Assembly: GCA_037903355.1 (NCBI GenBank)
Contig: JBAJFE010000014.1
Coordinates: 5,394,001-5,458,000, forward strand
DNA: 64,000 nt
Source: Trichuris trichiura
Taxonomy: Eukaryota; Nematoda; Enoplea; Trichinellida; Trichuridae
Reading direction: 5' to 3'
Shown here piece after piece: positions 48,741 to 61,239 of the stretch. Both the position numbers and the translations under genes were made by a program. The notes beneath the pieces are model-generated. The model made no database searches and had not been told where the DNA came from. It saw only the letters and a program-made list of their open reading frames with translations. How positions within the stretch are numbered: the stretch's first letter is position 1; each line of letters opens with the position of its first letter.

Positions 48741-48888
48741 TAGGATAAACTTCGTTCGCTATTCAATCTAGCGAGAAGTCGATAGGGCTACTACAACTTC
48801 AGCAAACGGATAACGACCTGATGGACGCCATTCTAGGCAAGCAATGATTTAACTGACCCTTACCTTACATACACTGAAGATGCAACTA

Positions 48889-48911
48889 CAGTCAGCCCTC
48901 GTTATCCGAGG
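48889..48911 (+). repeat. Tigger terminal inverted repeat, left
   Basis: CAGTCAGCCCTCGTTATCCG, immediately after TA at 48887-48888; pairs with 50054-50076. Confidence 0.88.
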
Positions 48912-50053
48912 GGTTCTATGCAACGCGGTTCAGCCGGCGTGAAATAGTGGCGTCATCTTTTGCACGGCGGTACACGAGATAAAGCCTAGAACAGTCAGTG
49001 GCTGCTGGTTTGTGGAGAGACGCAGTCAGTGAACGCGAGGAGTTAGGTGCCATCGATGAGGAGGTCATGGACGTAGTGAATTTTGACAACGAACTGGGAG
49101 GTGAGGGTTTTTCCGACACGGTAGAAGAAGATTTCAGGGAACGCATGGAAGATTGTGGAAAACCGTTCACCAACGAGGAACTCGAGGAACTGATGCAATC
49201 ACCTACAGGCAGCGACGATGACGACGACGTTATGGAAGATACAGGAGCTTAAACACCCTCAGATTGAACGCTGCAAAAGCATGCCAGTATTTTCCGGCAA
49301 GCGCCGGTTCTAAAAGATACGATTGCCAACTACAATTCATCCATGGAACATGGCATCATGGTTATACGAAGAATAATGGCTTCGTTGAAGCAGCTACAAG
49401 ATTTATTCGATGAAGCAAAGAAAAGGGAGAGGCAGCTCCCTATAGCGTTGTTTTTAATTAAAGCTCCGGTAGCTGCGGAGACTAACATTTTAAGGCGAGA
49501 AGTTTTGCTATCAACAAGTTCAAGAAACCTTAAGACTGGCCATTCTCCAGGAGAGCTGCGCCCACCTACAGAAAGTGGGTAAATTGATTCATGATGCCCC
49601 AAACGTTTCTGCCGTAGACGTTTTGCTCTATGTTGATGTGTTCTATGCGATGTTCACTATTTCTGCTTAAGTGCGCCTGTGTATTTTATATTTTCCTTGC
49701 TCTGTACAAATTCCGCGCACCAATACATCGCTTAGCTCGTTAAAGCAAGGCGATTCCCAGGCGTCTAAGGAAAGAGCATCTTGCTTTCATCCTTTCTTGT
49801 ATCTAACGGCCCGAACTCTGATGGCTGGCCCCATTGGACAAGCGCAGTCTAATTGATGTCTTTATCGCGTAGCTAGATTTTGTAGTACCAAGCTTCGAAG
49901 GATTACTAGGTATGATAACCGTCCCGGAAGGAATTCAAGGGGGGACGAGATACGCGGCTAGAATATAAGCTATTTGGCCTTTTTAATAGGGTATCCTATA
50001 TAACGCGCATCGAGCTTAACGCGGTAAAACGCTCACAATTTTGAACGAATTAA

Positions 50054-50076
50054 CCGCGTACAACGAGGGCCGACTG
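50054..50076 (-). repeat. Tigger terminal inverted repeat, right
   Basis: Reverse strand reads CAGTCGGCCCTCGTTGTACG. The base pair following is CA rather than the expected TA duplication. Confidence 0.85.
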
Positions 50077-53000
50077 CACTTTGTTCTGAAAGCTCCGTGC
50101 TGACCCATTATTTTAATGCATGCTTCAGTTGTTAAGTAAAGTTGACCCTTGTTAAGATTTACAATAGCTTGAACAAAGGAATGCTGAATAAGACCAATAC
50201 TGCAGCTTTCTTATTACCTAGAATATTTTCAATTTATTGCTCGCTGAACTAAACCATGACAGGGGGCATTCCATCGCTGATGATGTAGTACTTCCAATGC
50301 TCCGTGTTAGCTTTTTAAAACGTTTTAGTATTGTTATTTTGTTAATACTACACTCCAGCCTTCAAATGTTTTAGTCACTACGAACTTATTATATAAAATT
50401 AATGGGTAACCAAGCCCTTGAAAACTGGGTGTTTTGAAACTCCACCACCTCACTGACGACGGAACTAGAGCGTTCCGAAAGCTTTGAACATTAAAAAGTT
50501 GAGTGCGTTGATATCTATACATTTTCTTAATAACGGCTCATCCATCCGTTGGTAGAGCAGTTGTTTTAGTTTAATTACAGATAACAGCACAACGAAAAAC
50601 GGGAAAAGCCGTAGAAGACCTTACAACCATGGGTAACCAAGCCGGGTCAAGCGAGAAATAAAATTGAATCAAGCCGTTAACAAGTGACCTGTATGGAAGC
50701 ATACATCATCTTGTATTAAAATTTACTAATGAAAGCTTGGTTAGTTTGTCGAATTTATGAACCCTTGTACTGAGGAGCTATTAGGGCGATTATGAACGGA
50801 AATGAATGAAGTAAGGATGATGTGAAAATTTTGTAAACTCTGATTTTATTGAACAACTTTATCTAGGCTAGATAAGCGCAAGGCGGACAAAGCTTTTAGA
50901 ACCTGCATCGGTTAGGCCAACACTATGGCGATTTGATCATGCCAACGAAACAGTTGAATAGGTCTTGCCCATTCTGCGCTTATGAACAGATATGAACGAA
51001 AATCTGGTGCTTTGTGGAAGTTGCGAACTCATTGGTCAAGCTTCTCTCGCTTAATTACACACAGTGTTTACCAGTAAGGATAAGCAGCTGTTTCAAAGAA
51101 GAGGAAATTATATCGATCCGCTCTAAAAATTCATCCATAAATTTCTAATGAAAAGCAATTTTCGCTCAATCAGATTCAATTTTTAAAAAGGAAAAAGTTA
51201 GCTTAAGACATGACAATGAAATGGTAATGAGGGATCCTGAAACTAGAATCATAACACCTAGCTGCTCTTGTGAAAAAGCTTTGCGTTTCAAAGGACTGGC
51301 AGGTACAAAGTGATTTGGTTCATTGGGTTCTATAATCGATAAATGTAATTGCTGAAACGTGGAATGGACATTTTGAAAACGCAATAAATGCTAGCAGATG
51401 TGATTCGAATTCTGCTGACCGCTTTATTGCGAAGTAATCATTAATACGTAGCAGACCTTATGCGGCTAAGCAAGATGACGACGCTTACACCATATTGAAA
51501 TTTCATCTTCAGCCTACGAATTTTTTGATCTCATTTCTAATCGAAAGTAAAGCTCAGCGAACGTTCTCAAAACGATGATATTGGATTGTATTGCTACTTT
51601 GCATCCTTTATGCATTATGTGGACATTAATTTTGCCACCACACTTTTCAAACCTTGCAATTACATTTAAATTTAATCCTGGGTTGACTCAATTTTGCCAT
51701 CTTGAATTCAACAGATTCTGGCGGAAGTGTTAAATGGGAAACAATCATTGTGCAAGCAACAGAGAGCCTTACCGTGTGATCTTAATTACGTAACGTGAAC
51801 ATAAAATTAAAAGTAGCTTAAGCACAACAGAAATCGCATTTGGTTATGTGACTATGATAAGATTCACAGCGAAAACTAAACATGATAGTGAAAGCGTATG
51901 CTGTCAAGGCAAACTGCAGAAAAAGTGGAAGCGATAAATCAATTTCAACAGGATGAAGTAATTACGACAGTTCATCTAAATCAAATTATAGCGCCGAATT
52001 TTTATGAGACAGCAGCAGCAGTAGCTATTCGCTAAAACCAACTGTTGTAAAGCGGCGTTTTTGAGCACTCAGGTTTGCTGAATGAGAATAAGATATTACC
52101 ATGCACCAGAACAAATCTGGTCAATTTAAAATCACAGAACAAGACGTCTTGTTCTGACGTTTCAGAAATCCATTCATGCTCAGTACATGTGGAGTTTTAA
52201 AATGTTGTTCATGTACTTACTTTGCTATTTAAATTGTACAATTAATTGTATGAAAAGAAGGCCATTAAAGAAGGCAAAAAGGAATGACGCCAGAGTAGGG
52301 TTTATGAAGCTTTTGCTTTTACAGCAAGGCTGTACGATATGCATCCAGCATTTGTTCACCCAATTTCTACTGTTGCACTGTTAGTCCTAAATTGGAAGAA
52401 AGGGCTTCCACACTGCAGCAGATAAAAATTTTAAACCTGTCTACGTCACACTTTTTGGGTAAGAAATTTTAGCATCTTACCAGTGTATCCATATTTCCAA
52501 GAAAGAAGAATGTGTCTCCTTAAATCCTTTTGCCACCTCTGCTTTACGCTAAACCAGTGCTCATGACAGTCTTCATACGCTTCTAGACCAACCATTATTC
52601 AATAGGTTTAAGTGAGCCTTGGCCACAGCAGCTTAGCACCGATGATGACAAAAGTTGCATGAGACTGCTTTGACCACTCGTACAGAGTCTCTAGGGGCTT
52701 TTTGAGGAAAATATTTTCTGCCAATCGCTATCAGTCAACCCCATTCCCTATTTCCGATTGACATTTGTGCAATAATTCAACCAACAAAACGTAAGTCCAA
52801 CATGTCAATCACTCTTTTCATTCAGCTTAGTAACGGTAGTCCTTTTCTTACAGTTCACCTAGCGGTGTATGGAGGACAACAGATAGGGGCACTATAAACT
52901 TGAAAACGTTCAGGACTGTTGACTTTATTACGATCTAAAATATTATGTAGAATGCTGGGGGCTTTTCATTTTTGATAATCTTTTAGAGCCTAAGCCTAAT

Positions 53001-56000
53001 GCTTGAGATTCACGGAGAGTTAGCGAATGCTATCACATAGAAGCCAGGAGTAAGAAAAATATAATTTGTCGTTCACATGTCAAATAAACTGATTTTGTGT
53101 TAATCATGCGGATTGTCATTGATCATATAGCAAAATAGGCTTCTGCAGTAACTGCGCATAGTGCTCTATCAAATGCAGTTGCTAAGCAAAGGTAGAGATA
53201 TGCTGAGTTCGTAAAAGTTGAAGCCGTTCTCCCTTCCCTCAGAAAGCATGCTTTATTCTTTTTGGCATATATTTAACCTTATTAAGCTGGAAAAAACAAA
53301 TGGTAAGTCGAGAAATTTTCCTACAACGATAAGTGAAAAAACAAGCTGTTTCAACAATGTCTTTTTATCTTGCTGCAGAGTTTTTTCAAGAATAGGTGAT
53401 TTGCCGTAATGCTTTTCCTGACATGAAGTCGTGCACCGTTACATCTAGTCCAGTACTAGGTTTTCAGCTTGATAAATCGTCTGTTGATTTACGCAAAACA
53501 AAGTATAAAAGAAAACAAGGAAATTTTCTTAGGAATTTCAAATTAGAAACTTCTACCTAAACGAAACAGTAATTATGAATTCTGGAACCTTTTCGTAATT
53601 TCGAGTAATACTATTCATGAAACCGTGCAGGAACTGAAGTACCTGACATTGCCATCGTTTAGCGCAGAAATGACGTAATGACACATTTGTAATTGCTGCA
53701 CCACAAGGTTTAAATGATCACTTTATCCATTTAACTTTACACGCGTGAAGAGGAAACCACAATTTATATTTAAAAAAATAACTGGGCTGGATACCTATCT
53801 AACATTTGGAATGAGAGCAACCACAAAGACTTTACACAAACGTTTAGGGCTAAAGAATGAAGTGTTACATTTCATCAAATTTATTTACGATTCCAGGGCA
53901 CTCCAAAAGACCTGCACTCTGGATATTTCCTGGTTCAGAAAGCCTAATGATTTCTGAAAGCTTATTTTATAATTTATGGCAGGGGTAAAAAGCATAGGAT
54001 ACCACAGACTGCAGGAGCGGTTTTCAGAACTATTACAGGAGCCAACTTCTTCTCTGCTTCCACAAAACCTGATCAGTGACTCCACTGAGCCATCAGTAGT
54101 ACAAACGATGGAACATACGACTGTTCTAACAACTTTTATAGAATTTCCTGCACTAAACACTTTCCTCACCTTCTATTCATAGAAAAAAAGAACCATGCTA
54201 CTTGTGTGAATATTAACTACAGACAGAGTTAATTTTAAGGGAGTACCTAGGATAAAACAGTCATGTTTCATATCAATACAAGTAGCCATTAGGATGGTTT
54301 TAGTACATATGAAGCAATCCTGATGCTACTGAGAATCATTTGTCTCTTTAATACCCATTTTGTTCTCCTGCTCTCCTGAAAATGTGTTTCGAATTAGTTT
54401 CGAAAAAAATGCTTTCCATAATCCTCTTCATATGGTGCTCCGGACTGAATGTTCATACCATGCTCAAGCACGACACTGTTATAAGAGGTATGCCACATGA
54501 TCTCATATAGAATGATTCACATGGGAAGGGATTTCTTCACAACAGTTTTCATAATGGATTTATTGATTTCCAGCTCGTCGCAGGGTTATGATTTTATTCG
54601 TACAAAATAGTAAATTTTTGGCTCAACTTGGATGGCTAATCGTTCAGGATAGTCGCCGATAGTATCAGAGTAGCAAAGGTCTCGTGAAATTTGATTATGG
54701 AATTTACTCTTTGCAAAAGAGATAGACTTCGAAACAATCAGCTGCACATCGCTTCTCTGCAATGGAAGACGCTAAATCACAAGGTACTTCGAAAAAGAAG
54801 TTGCCAACAAGTTTATATTAATTCAGTTCACCTGAGAACAGCAAGATACTGTTTGCTGCTCTTACCCTCAAAATACCAACCCCAACGACGTTAAATCATT
54901 CGCATTACTGAGCAAAGAGCTATTATTCTGTACGCCATTAACGTATCATGTATCAACTCCTAGCGTTACAGTTTCTATGTTATACGCTAACTTTTATGAT
55001 TCAATTTTAAGCTTTGGAATTTGTGAGGTTTTTAGTCAAAGTCATTCCAAAAAGGGAAGCTCAAATAGTTTTCAGCTAGGCAGGCAAAGAATATGCCGCA
55101 TTCAGCTCAATACACTCAGCAGGAAGAAAATAGATGTATTCAGAACCACAATTCAGAAGCAGGATAACTGGGTGATAAAATCCAGTAGTCTCTTCCCAGG
55201 AACTGCCCATTTTCCTCAGTTAGGCCCAGTCAGGCAACAAATACGCAGTTTTTACACAGTTGAAGTGCGTTTGCCATGCAGTATTCGACAAAAGCAATAG
55301 CTACAACGGTGTGCATGTTTACGGAATTTTTCTTTCAATGAGTTTTGAAAAATACGTAGTGTTCAGCAAACAGATTTTTGTTACATAAGTTGAAGTCAAA
55401 TTCTAAAATACTACCTTTTAATCAGTCAAAACGACTTCATACCGAAGGACAAACGCACCCATTTTAACTAACAAAATGCGTGAGACTGAAGCAATTAAAA
55501 CCAAATTCTTTTTCTGAATGAGTGGAACTACCTCTGGCATGAAACTCTGAGGGTTTGGCTCTTTTAGTCGATCTAAGGGATGAATGATCTGACTGTTACT
55601 TAAAAAACATGCTTTTATGACCAAGGACAAAACATTAGCTCAGAACGAAATCTTGCCACCTACTTATCATGCTCCATCAGGAGTACATTTGACTAAATTT
55701 GCCTGAATTTGCTGCTGATGAAAAATGCCTTAGCAAGTCGTGTTACTTGTTAATTTCCCAATCCTGTAACTAGCTCATCAATTGCTCGCTTCTATGGTAG
55801 CTTCTGAAGAATCTGCCCCTACGCAAAGTCATCCTATATTCTGTACATTGCATCTGGTTTGTCGTGCCGTTAGATTGAATGATGTTCATTGTCGACTGCG
55901 CTTCGTCTGTGCTCAAGTTCCTCTTCCTTTTCAGATAACTAAACATTAATTCGCTGAGTTCTCTGTTGAAATGTTCATGGTCAAAGGCAAGTTACACCAT

Positions 56001-56165
56001 GGATTTCCATCGAATATGTAACCAGAGGCAATGCACGAGAGGGTTGAGCAGACTAGCGAGAAAAGGAGCCGATTTACATGGACCCTATTGTATACGCACG
56101 CTGCCATATGGGAGACTGTCCAATTCAGTTGCATAGACGTGCTGGTCTGGGGAGACGTCACTTTC
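50077..56165. other. About 6 kb without a supported gene
   Basis: The open frames (53745-54182, 54691-55300, 55946-56161 and others) have no recognisable domain, often overlap on opposite strands, and lack consistent splice signals. The 107-codon frame at 54977-55300 is the longest and looks random in composition. Confidence 0.45.
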
Positions 56166-57085
56166 CGTACGAACGTTTGCCGAATGGGTCACTTACCGAA
56201 ATGGTCAGCTGCCGAAAGATCATTAGCCTGAATGGACGTTTGACGGATGTTTATTTATCTGAATGGTCATTTCTCGGATATTCATTTCGTGAATGGCTGC
56301 TTGCCTCAAATGATCATTTAGCGTTAGAACGTGCTTATATATACGTATGGCTTGGTGAGGGTAATCATGTGCTGCTATAGCTGATTGACAGGAGTTCATT
56401 GCTGTTTTTTGCTTAAAAGAGTATGGAAGAAATCTGTGAGATAGTTCATTCTGCAAGAGGTGGTGATAAGTTAAGTGCCCAAGGATACTTGTTTGTGAAG
56501 GACAGATGCTCAGGAGATTCCCACTACTGGTCGTGCGAGATCAGAAAAAATGTACTGTCGTGGGCACGCAGTTTGTAGGAGGCTTTCAGATGAGCAGCAC
56601 CTACTTGTTACATTTGCGGACCATAACCACATGCCAAATCCAAATGGGGCAGGTGTCTTGAAAGTTATTGAAGAAATTAAGTCTGTGACGCGAAGTGGCA
56701 GGGATATGTCTTGCCAAATAATTTAGTAATGCACAACTTCTTGTTCACTGGATGTGGCCGCGTCTTTACCATCCGTCGTTGGTTGCGCTGCGGCAAATGG
56801 TGAAAAGAGTTCGATGAGCTCAACGACCACCGGAACCAACAACGCTGGCAAACTTGACGTTCCTGCGCAGTTGCGAAGCACATTGGATGAACGGCCATTC
56901 ATGATTAAGGTACAGTTTTCAAATCTCACTTAACGGAAGTTATCGCATGCTTAATCCTTCGCTCAAGTAACCGCTCAGGCAAATGAGCGTTCAGTAACTG
57001 ACCCTACGAGCACATGATCGTTCAGACAAATGACCGTTGGGCAACTGACCTGATGGCAGTTGACCGTTCTTCAAGCGGACTAAAG
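56166..57085 (+). mobile_element. Candidate Mutator-like element: FLYWCH relic between inverted tandem-repeat arrays
   Basis: The left array (about 56166-56335) consists of around ten degenerate ~14-17-base units near TGGTCATTTGCCTGAA. The right array (about 56955-57085) consists of units near TTCAGGCAAATGACCG, the reverse complement. Between them lies a FLYWCH zinc-finger coding relic. Mutator-like elements often have long terminal inverted repeats and can carry FLYWCH fingers, so such an element is a reasonable inference, but no MULE transposase domain or target duplication was seen. The total length of under 1 kb would make it non-autonomous. Confidence 0.5.
56423..56726 (+). pseudogene. 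FLYWCH-type zinc finger, frame broken by one base in an A run
   Basis: From the ATG at 56423 the frame reads ARGGDKLSAQGYLFVKDRCS then DSHYWSCEIRK, then, one frame over, MYCRGHAVCRRLSDEQHLL and FADHNHMPNPNGAGVLKVI. This gives all parts of a FLYWCH finger in order: aromatic YLF, YWSC, a second cysteine, and the closing H.H. The shift falls in the six-A run at about 56545-56550, where one extra A breaks the frame, so either a real frameshift or a homopolymer assembly error. FLYWCH fingers bind DNA and occur in insect and nematode regulators and in Mutator-type transposons. Stop TAG at 56724-56726. Confidence 0.7.
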
Positions 57086-57366
57086 CCGCTGATCTGATAT
57101 GTGCTGCAAAGCTTGACAGCCAAACAAAGTCAGGTCGCACCAGATTCGACTTGCTTCAGGACCTCTTATCTTCTGACTTTCCTGGGCTAGAATTCATCAG
57201 TGCAGATGACTCTTGGATTCCACTTGAATCCCCTAGACAAGCTCACCATTATCACCTATTTATCTCGTTAATTCGGAACAGTCCCAATAAAATAAAGCAT
57301 GCCTGTATTGTGCTTGAAAAAACGCATGAGAAAACGAACGCTAAGACCTCATCCCAGAAGAACTGA
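57066..57366 (+). CDS. Unrecognised 100-codon open frame
   Basis: Open from just inside the right repeat array with no ATG: KRTKAADLICAAKLDSQTKS, then FDLLQDLLSSDFPGLEFISA, DDSWIPLESPRQAHHYHLF, ending QKN and TGA at 57364-57366. Composition is protein-like. It could be the last exon of a spliced gene (CAG acceptors occur near 57132 and 57143) or the end of the FLYWCH element's protein. No domain recognised. Confidence 0.3.
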
Positions 57367-57529
57367 AGGCTACTGCAGAAGTCTATATCGTGCCATTGGC
57401 ATCTTAAAGCTAAATTAAATAAATTTCCATACAAAGCACTCTCGTTTTCATCTCTAATAATAACGCGTGATCACACAGAGCGAATCGTATTGTCATTTGT
57501 AAGCTTCAGATTTCTGATGGAATTAAGCT

Positions 57530-58343
57530 GGGGAGACGCCCTCGGATTGGGCGCTCCAGAAGCATGCCAGTATTTCCAGCAAGCACAGGTCCTAAAAGAT
57601 ATGAATGCTGAATACGATCCATCCGTGGAACGTGCTATTATGGTAGCAAGAGGAATAACGGCTTCGTTGAAGCCCCTGCAAGAATTATTCGATAAAGCGA
57701 AAAAGAAGGAGAGACAGCTTCCTATAACAATGTTTTTAAATAAAGCTCCGGCAGCTGCGTAGCCTAACACTTTAGAAGGAGAAGTCCCGCTATTAACCAG
57801 TTCAAGAAACCGCAGGACTCGCCGGTTTCCAGGGGATCTGCGCCTACCTACAGAAAAGGGATGAATTGATGCATGATGCCCCAAACGTTTCTGCCGTAGA
57901 CGTTTTGCTCTATGTTGATGTGTTCTACGCGATGTTCACTATTTATACTTAAGTGCGCCTATGCATTTTATATTTCCCCTGCTCTGTACCCATTCCGCGC
58001 ACCAGTAGATCGCTTAGTTCAATAAAACAATGCAATTCCCAGGCGTTTAAAGAAAGAGAGTCTTACTTTCATCCTATATTGTATCTAACGGCCTGGACTC
58101 TGATGGCTGACCCTACTGGACAAGCGCAGTCTCATTGGTGTCTTTATCTCGCGGCTAGATTCCGTAGTACCAAGCTTTTAAGGATCACTAGGTCTGATAA
58201 CCTACCGGAAGGAATTCAAGGGGGCAGGACGAATAAGCAGCTAGAATATAAGCTATTTCGCCCTTTTTATAGCGTGTCCTATACAACGCGGTGAAACGCT
58301 CAAAAGTTTGGACGAATTAACCGCGGATAACATGGGAATCATA
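57530..58343 (+). mobile_element. Tigger family C, second copy, 5'-truncated
   Basis: Aligns by eye with 49255-50076. The open frame 57490-57762 continues into ITASLKPLQELFDKAKKKER and QLPITMFLNKAPAAA, clearly the same protein end as 49343-49582. The 3' part includes the shared stretch CATGATGCCCCAAACGTTTC then TGCCGTAGACGTTTTGCTCT and extends to a degraded terminal repeat (CCGCGGATAACATGGGAATC) at about 58321-58343. In this copy the coding frame is intact across a region where the other copy is shifted. The upstream join at about 57530 is a truncation or internal deletion. Confidence 0.8.
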
Positions 58344-58344
58344 T

Positions 58345-59415
58345 GTCTGATTAACTGTACCCCTATCGAACGCATCACATGTCTGAGTCCACCGTAAATC
58401 AGGGTCCGGTTATGTATTTAAACGCTAACACTTTTTGCATGTAATCGGTCTTGTAGAAGCAAGTAATTACGCAGGCTACGCTAGGAAGTTTTGCCTTTTT
58501 CAGTGAAAGTGAATAGTAGGAATGTAAGACCTGAAATTCATAAATTTCAAGACTGTATAGGAATGTCCAGACTGCAACCGTTCCCTCTGTTTCCAAACAG
58601 AAACCATCTTTCAGGACCCTCAGTGTGCTCCGTAAGCGCAATAAGTAAATTTACATTAAGATTTAAGCACGGGGCTGAATATCTGAGATAGAGGGCCTGA
58701 AGGTTATTCGTTAAATAAAGAGAAAGGTTTCTTTCTGTACATCACCATGCAGTTAAAAACCATTAGTCTTGTGTCGTTACAAGACTCGAACTGATTTCTA
58801 AAAGCTGTTAATATATCCTCAAGAAGCATTAATATCTTCAAAACGTTGCAATTTTGATTATCGACTGACTGGTAAAGGACCAATACAGATTATGAGTTGA
58901 ATCTATTGCATTAGCAAAGAGCATTCTGTTCTTGTGTTTTTGGACTAGAAAGAATCAGGCGCGGTTAAAAGACTAAACAAATTAGCAGCAACAAATCGTC
59001 TAAAACAGCGTTTCCCAAAGGGGTAATATCATATCTCGGCAAGGGGATGGGCGATGATAGCTTCTGGGGCGGAAGTAATAATATCTGGAGACGATAGAGG
59101 CAGAAAGCTTTGAAGCACTGCTCTAACAGGATTCTCTTCAGTACAGGCTGTTTTCCGATGCTCCCTTCAATTGGAAACTTTTTAGTGGAAATAAAAGCAG
59201 TTCATTCAAATATAAAACTTTCTCAATTTCTGTTAACAGTAGCTTTTTTAGGGGCTTTAACTTAGGAAGTGTTTTATGATTGTGGTAATTGAGGCATGTG
59301 CTTAAGACATAACAGAAGAAGTTTGTGAAGTCCTCTGTCATCGGGCAATATTCTCAATGTTCATTGAGTATGCTTATCATTTTTCAACAACTTAAGAAGC
59401 TTATTTCAGCACCAT
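58345..59415. other. No supported gene
   Basis: Short frames (58399-58641 minus, 58491-58691 plus, 59138-59341 minus) without recognisable domain. Confidence 0.4.
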
Positions 59416-59419
59416 AGGC

Positions 59420-59779
59420 TTGAAGAGACTGTTTATTGGTGACAATTCGTCATTTAATACATCCAGACAGATCGAAGTCCACCAAGCTAGAAATAGTTTG
59501 ACCGATGAGGCTGATCATCGCGCAACAGAGGCCTCGCTTTCTCGTTACGGTTTAAAACTGCTGGTTATGTCATGGGTCCTGCTTCAACTTAACCATTATG
59601 GCAGCCGAGCTAGTTCTGAGCATTACAGTCAGAAAATCGTATCCATAAGTTCGTTATGGTTTACTTCCAATAATAAGCTATTGATCAATCCCAATGAGAA
59701 CCTTGTGGTTTCAAAAAATAAGGAGACGTCAGCACCTCGTTCTAACGCAGTGTACGGTCAACAATTGGTTGTAAGGTAA
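59420..59779 (+). CDS. Unrecognised 119-codon open frame
   Basis: Starts at an ATG or nearby alternative and ends in TAA. It contains FNTSRQIEVHQARNSLTDEA and later LLQLNHYGSRASSEHYSQK. No domain, signal peptide or membrane segment, and no clear splice partners. Length alone is only slightly above chance for this base composition. Confidence 0.15.
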   Translation: MKRLFIGDNSSFNTSRQIEVHQARNSLTDEADHRATEASLSRYGLKLLVMSWVLLQLNHYGSRASSEHYSQKIVSISSLWFTSNNKLLINPNENLVVSKNKETSAPRSNAVYGQQLVVR

Positions 59780-59784
59780 ATGTT

Positions 59785-60795
59785 TCTAACTGGCACTGGT
59801 TTCAGTTCACAAGAATCTCATTATCCTTTTTGAATATTCTAGAATGCATTCGCTAAAAACCGTTTTGAATAATTCGCTTAAGTAGCTCTTCAGCACAGGT
59901 GAATTCAACAGAAATCTTAGTAAGTTATACAGTCACTTGTTTTCTCAGAGCAACATGCAAGACAAAATTTTGGAAACGTGAATATAAATGTCGACAAGAA
60001 GCAATCTTGCGAGGGTGCTTCCAGCCGCTTATCCTGGCAGCATTCTGAGAGCCTAAAAATCGTTTCATCTTTTTTTCAACTATGGCTTGTTTTTCACCAC
60101 TGGTTTACGCAACCGCACATAATTAGAGCTCTGTGATCTTTTCCAGTTCCTGCCCATCAACAATTTCTCCATGTGTCTTCCAGTATGATAACCTGTAGGG
60201 CAGGTCAGATTCTTGGTCATCCATTCATTTCATGATCGAGTTGATTTACTAGCAATGTCACAGATGGGCTCGTACTCCACAGTATGAACGCTCTGGCCGC
60301 GTTAAATTTTTTACGTGTAAAAAGGATGCTGCGTTAGGAGAGGATTTTTTTCTGTGAATATGCTACGTATATAAAGAAAGTCAGGCAGTTGGTCTTGCAA
60401 CTTGAAGGAGTGATAATTTGCACTACTCTAAGAAACTATCTGTCCATAATGCTACGTTGCTAGAAGTGTAATTGGCAGAAACAGCCGTCGTTGTGATGAA
60501 ATGCGTTGTTAACAGGATTAATAAGATCTGATAAATGGATGAAAGGTTTAAGGTCGTGGTATTCCTTCACGCATGGTTCCGTAGGAATACGAAAATTAGT
60601 TGTATAGTAGCTCTGCCACTTTCAATTGAAATTCTAAGGAACAGATTCTGGGAATTACCAGGATTAAGACGCGGCGACTCTCTTTAGGATTAAGATGCGA
60701 CAAGTTGGGTTAGATTCTATGGAGCACAATCTTATAGCCATAAAAAGACGTTTCCCTAATGGAAGTGAATAAAATCTTTTCTCCAGGTAGAAGTT
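59785..60795. other. No supported gene
   Basis: AT-rich stretch without long frames or clear repeats. Confidence 0.4.
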
Positions 60796-60798
60796 TAA

Positions 60799-61128
60799 TT
60801 GGTTGCATCTAACGGTGGCAACAGTGGGTATTCAGCTGTCATTAATGCAAAGGCGCGAATGCTTCCTCAGTTTAGTAGACGGTCGCTCGAGCTAAAGTTC
60901 GAGTTCGAGTTCAAGCCAGTTACAAAGGAACGGATAAAGGTCGACGATACCATCATTAGTGGGACTGGTTATATACAGCAGTCTGGGGGAGGAAGGCTAC
61001 ACTTATATGCAAGTAAGCATCTGATGGGAACAGTGGTAAATCAACATTTGATAGATAGGAACGCTGGCGTTCATTTGGGAAATCTGGAATCCATGCAAGC
61101 GAAGGTAAAGCGCTATGGTAAATTTTGA
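60799..61128 (+). CDS. Unrecognised 109-codon open frame, possible exon
   Basis: Preceded by TCTTTTCTCCAG, a good splice acceptor, at about 60775-60786, and open from there except for one early stop. It contains NSGYSAVINAKARMLPQFSR, then KFEFEFKPVTKERIKVDDTI and GGGRLHLYASKHLMG. The charged, low-cysteine composition looks more protein-like than most frames here. No domain recognised, and the other exons were not found. Confidence 0.25.
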   Translation: MVASNGGNSGYSAVINAKARMLPQFSRRSLELKFEFEFKPVTKERIKVDDTIISGTGYIQQSGGGRLHLYASKHLMGTVVNQHLIDRNAGVHLGNLESMQAKVKRYGKF

Positions 61129-61239
61129 TGCAGTAAGCTAAAGAGTATGTTGAGTCCCTATTAATCGTAGTTTATATGGTCAGAAAGGTGGGAAGGATGA
61201 CAGAGCGTTCAAAAGGATTTCGCATGTTTCAGTGTGTGC

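Larger units (their letters stand above)
48889..50076 (+). mobile_element. Internally deleted Tigger element (family C), complete ends
   Basis: A 1188-bp element. Left end CAGTCAGCCCTCGTTATCCG after a TA; right end, reversed, CAGTCGGCCCTCGTTGTACG. These closely resemble known Tigger/pogo termini. Only the C-terminal part of the transposase remains: 48998-49252 reads GLWRDAVSE then FRERMEDCGKPFTNEELEEL and an acidic tail, and 49343-49582 reads MASLKQLQDLFDEAKKRERQ then LPIALFLIKAP, broken from the first by a frameshift. The DNA-binding and DDE catalytic parts are gone, so it could only have moved with outside help. Related to the copy at 57530-58343. Confidence 0.88.

Noticed and set aside
50541..50560. 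tRNA-like A box (CCGTTGGTAGAGCAG)
   Set aside because: No B box (GGTTCGAATCC type) or acceptor stem at the right distance.
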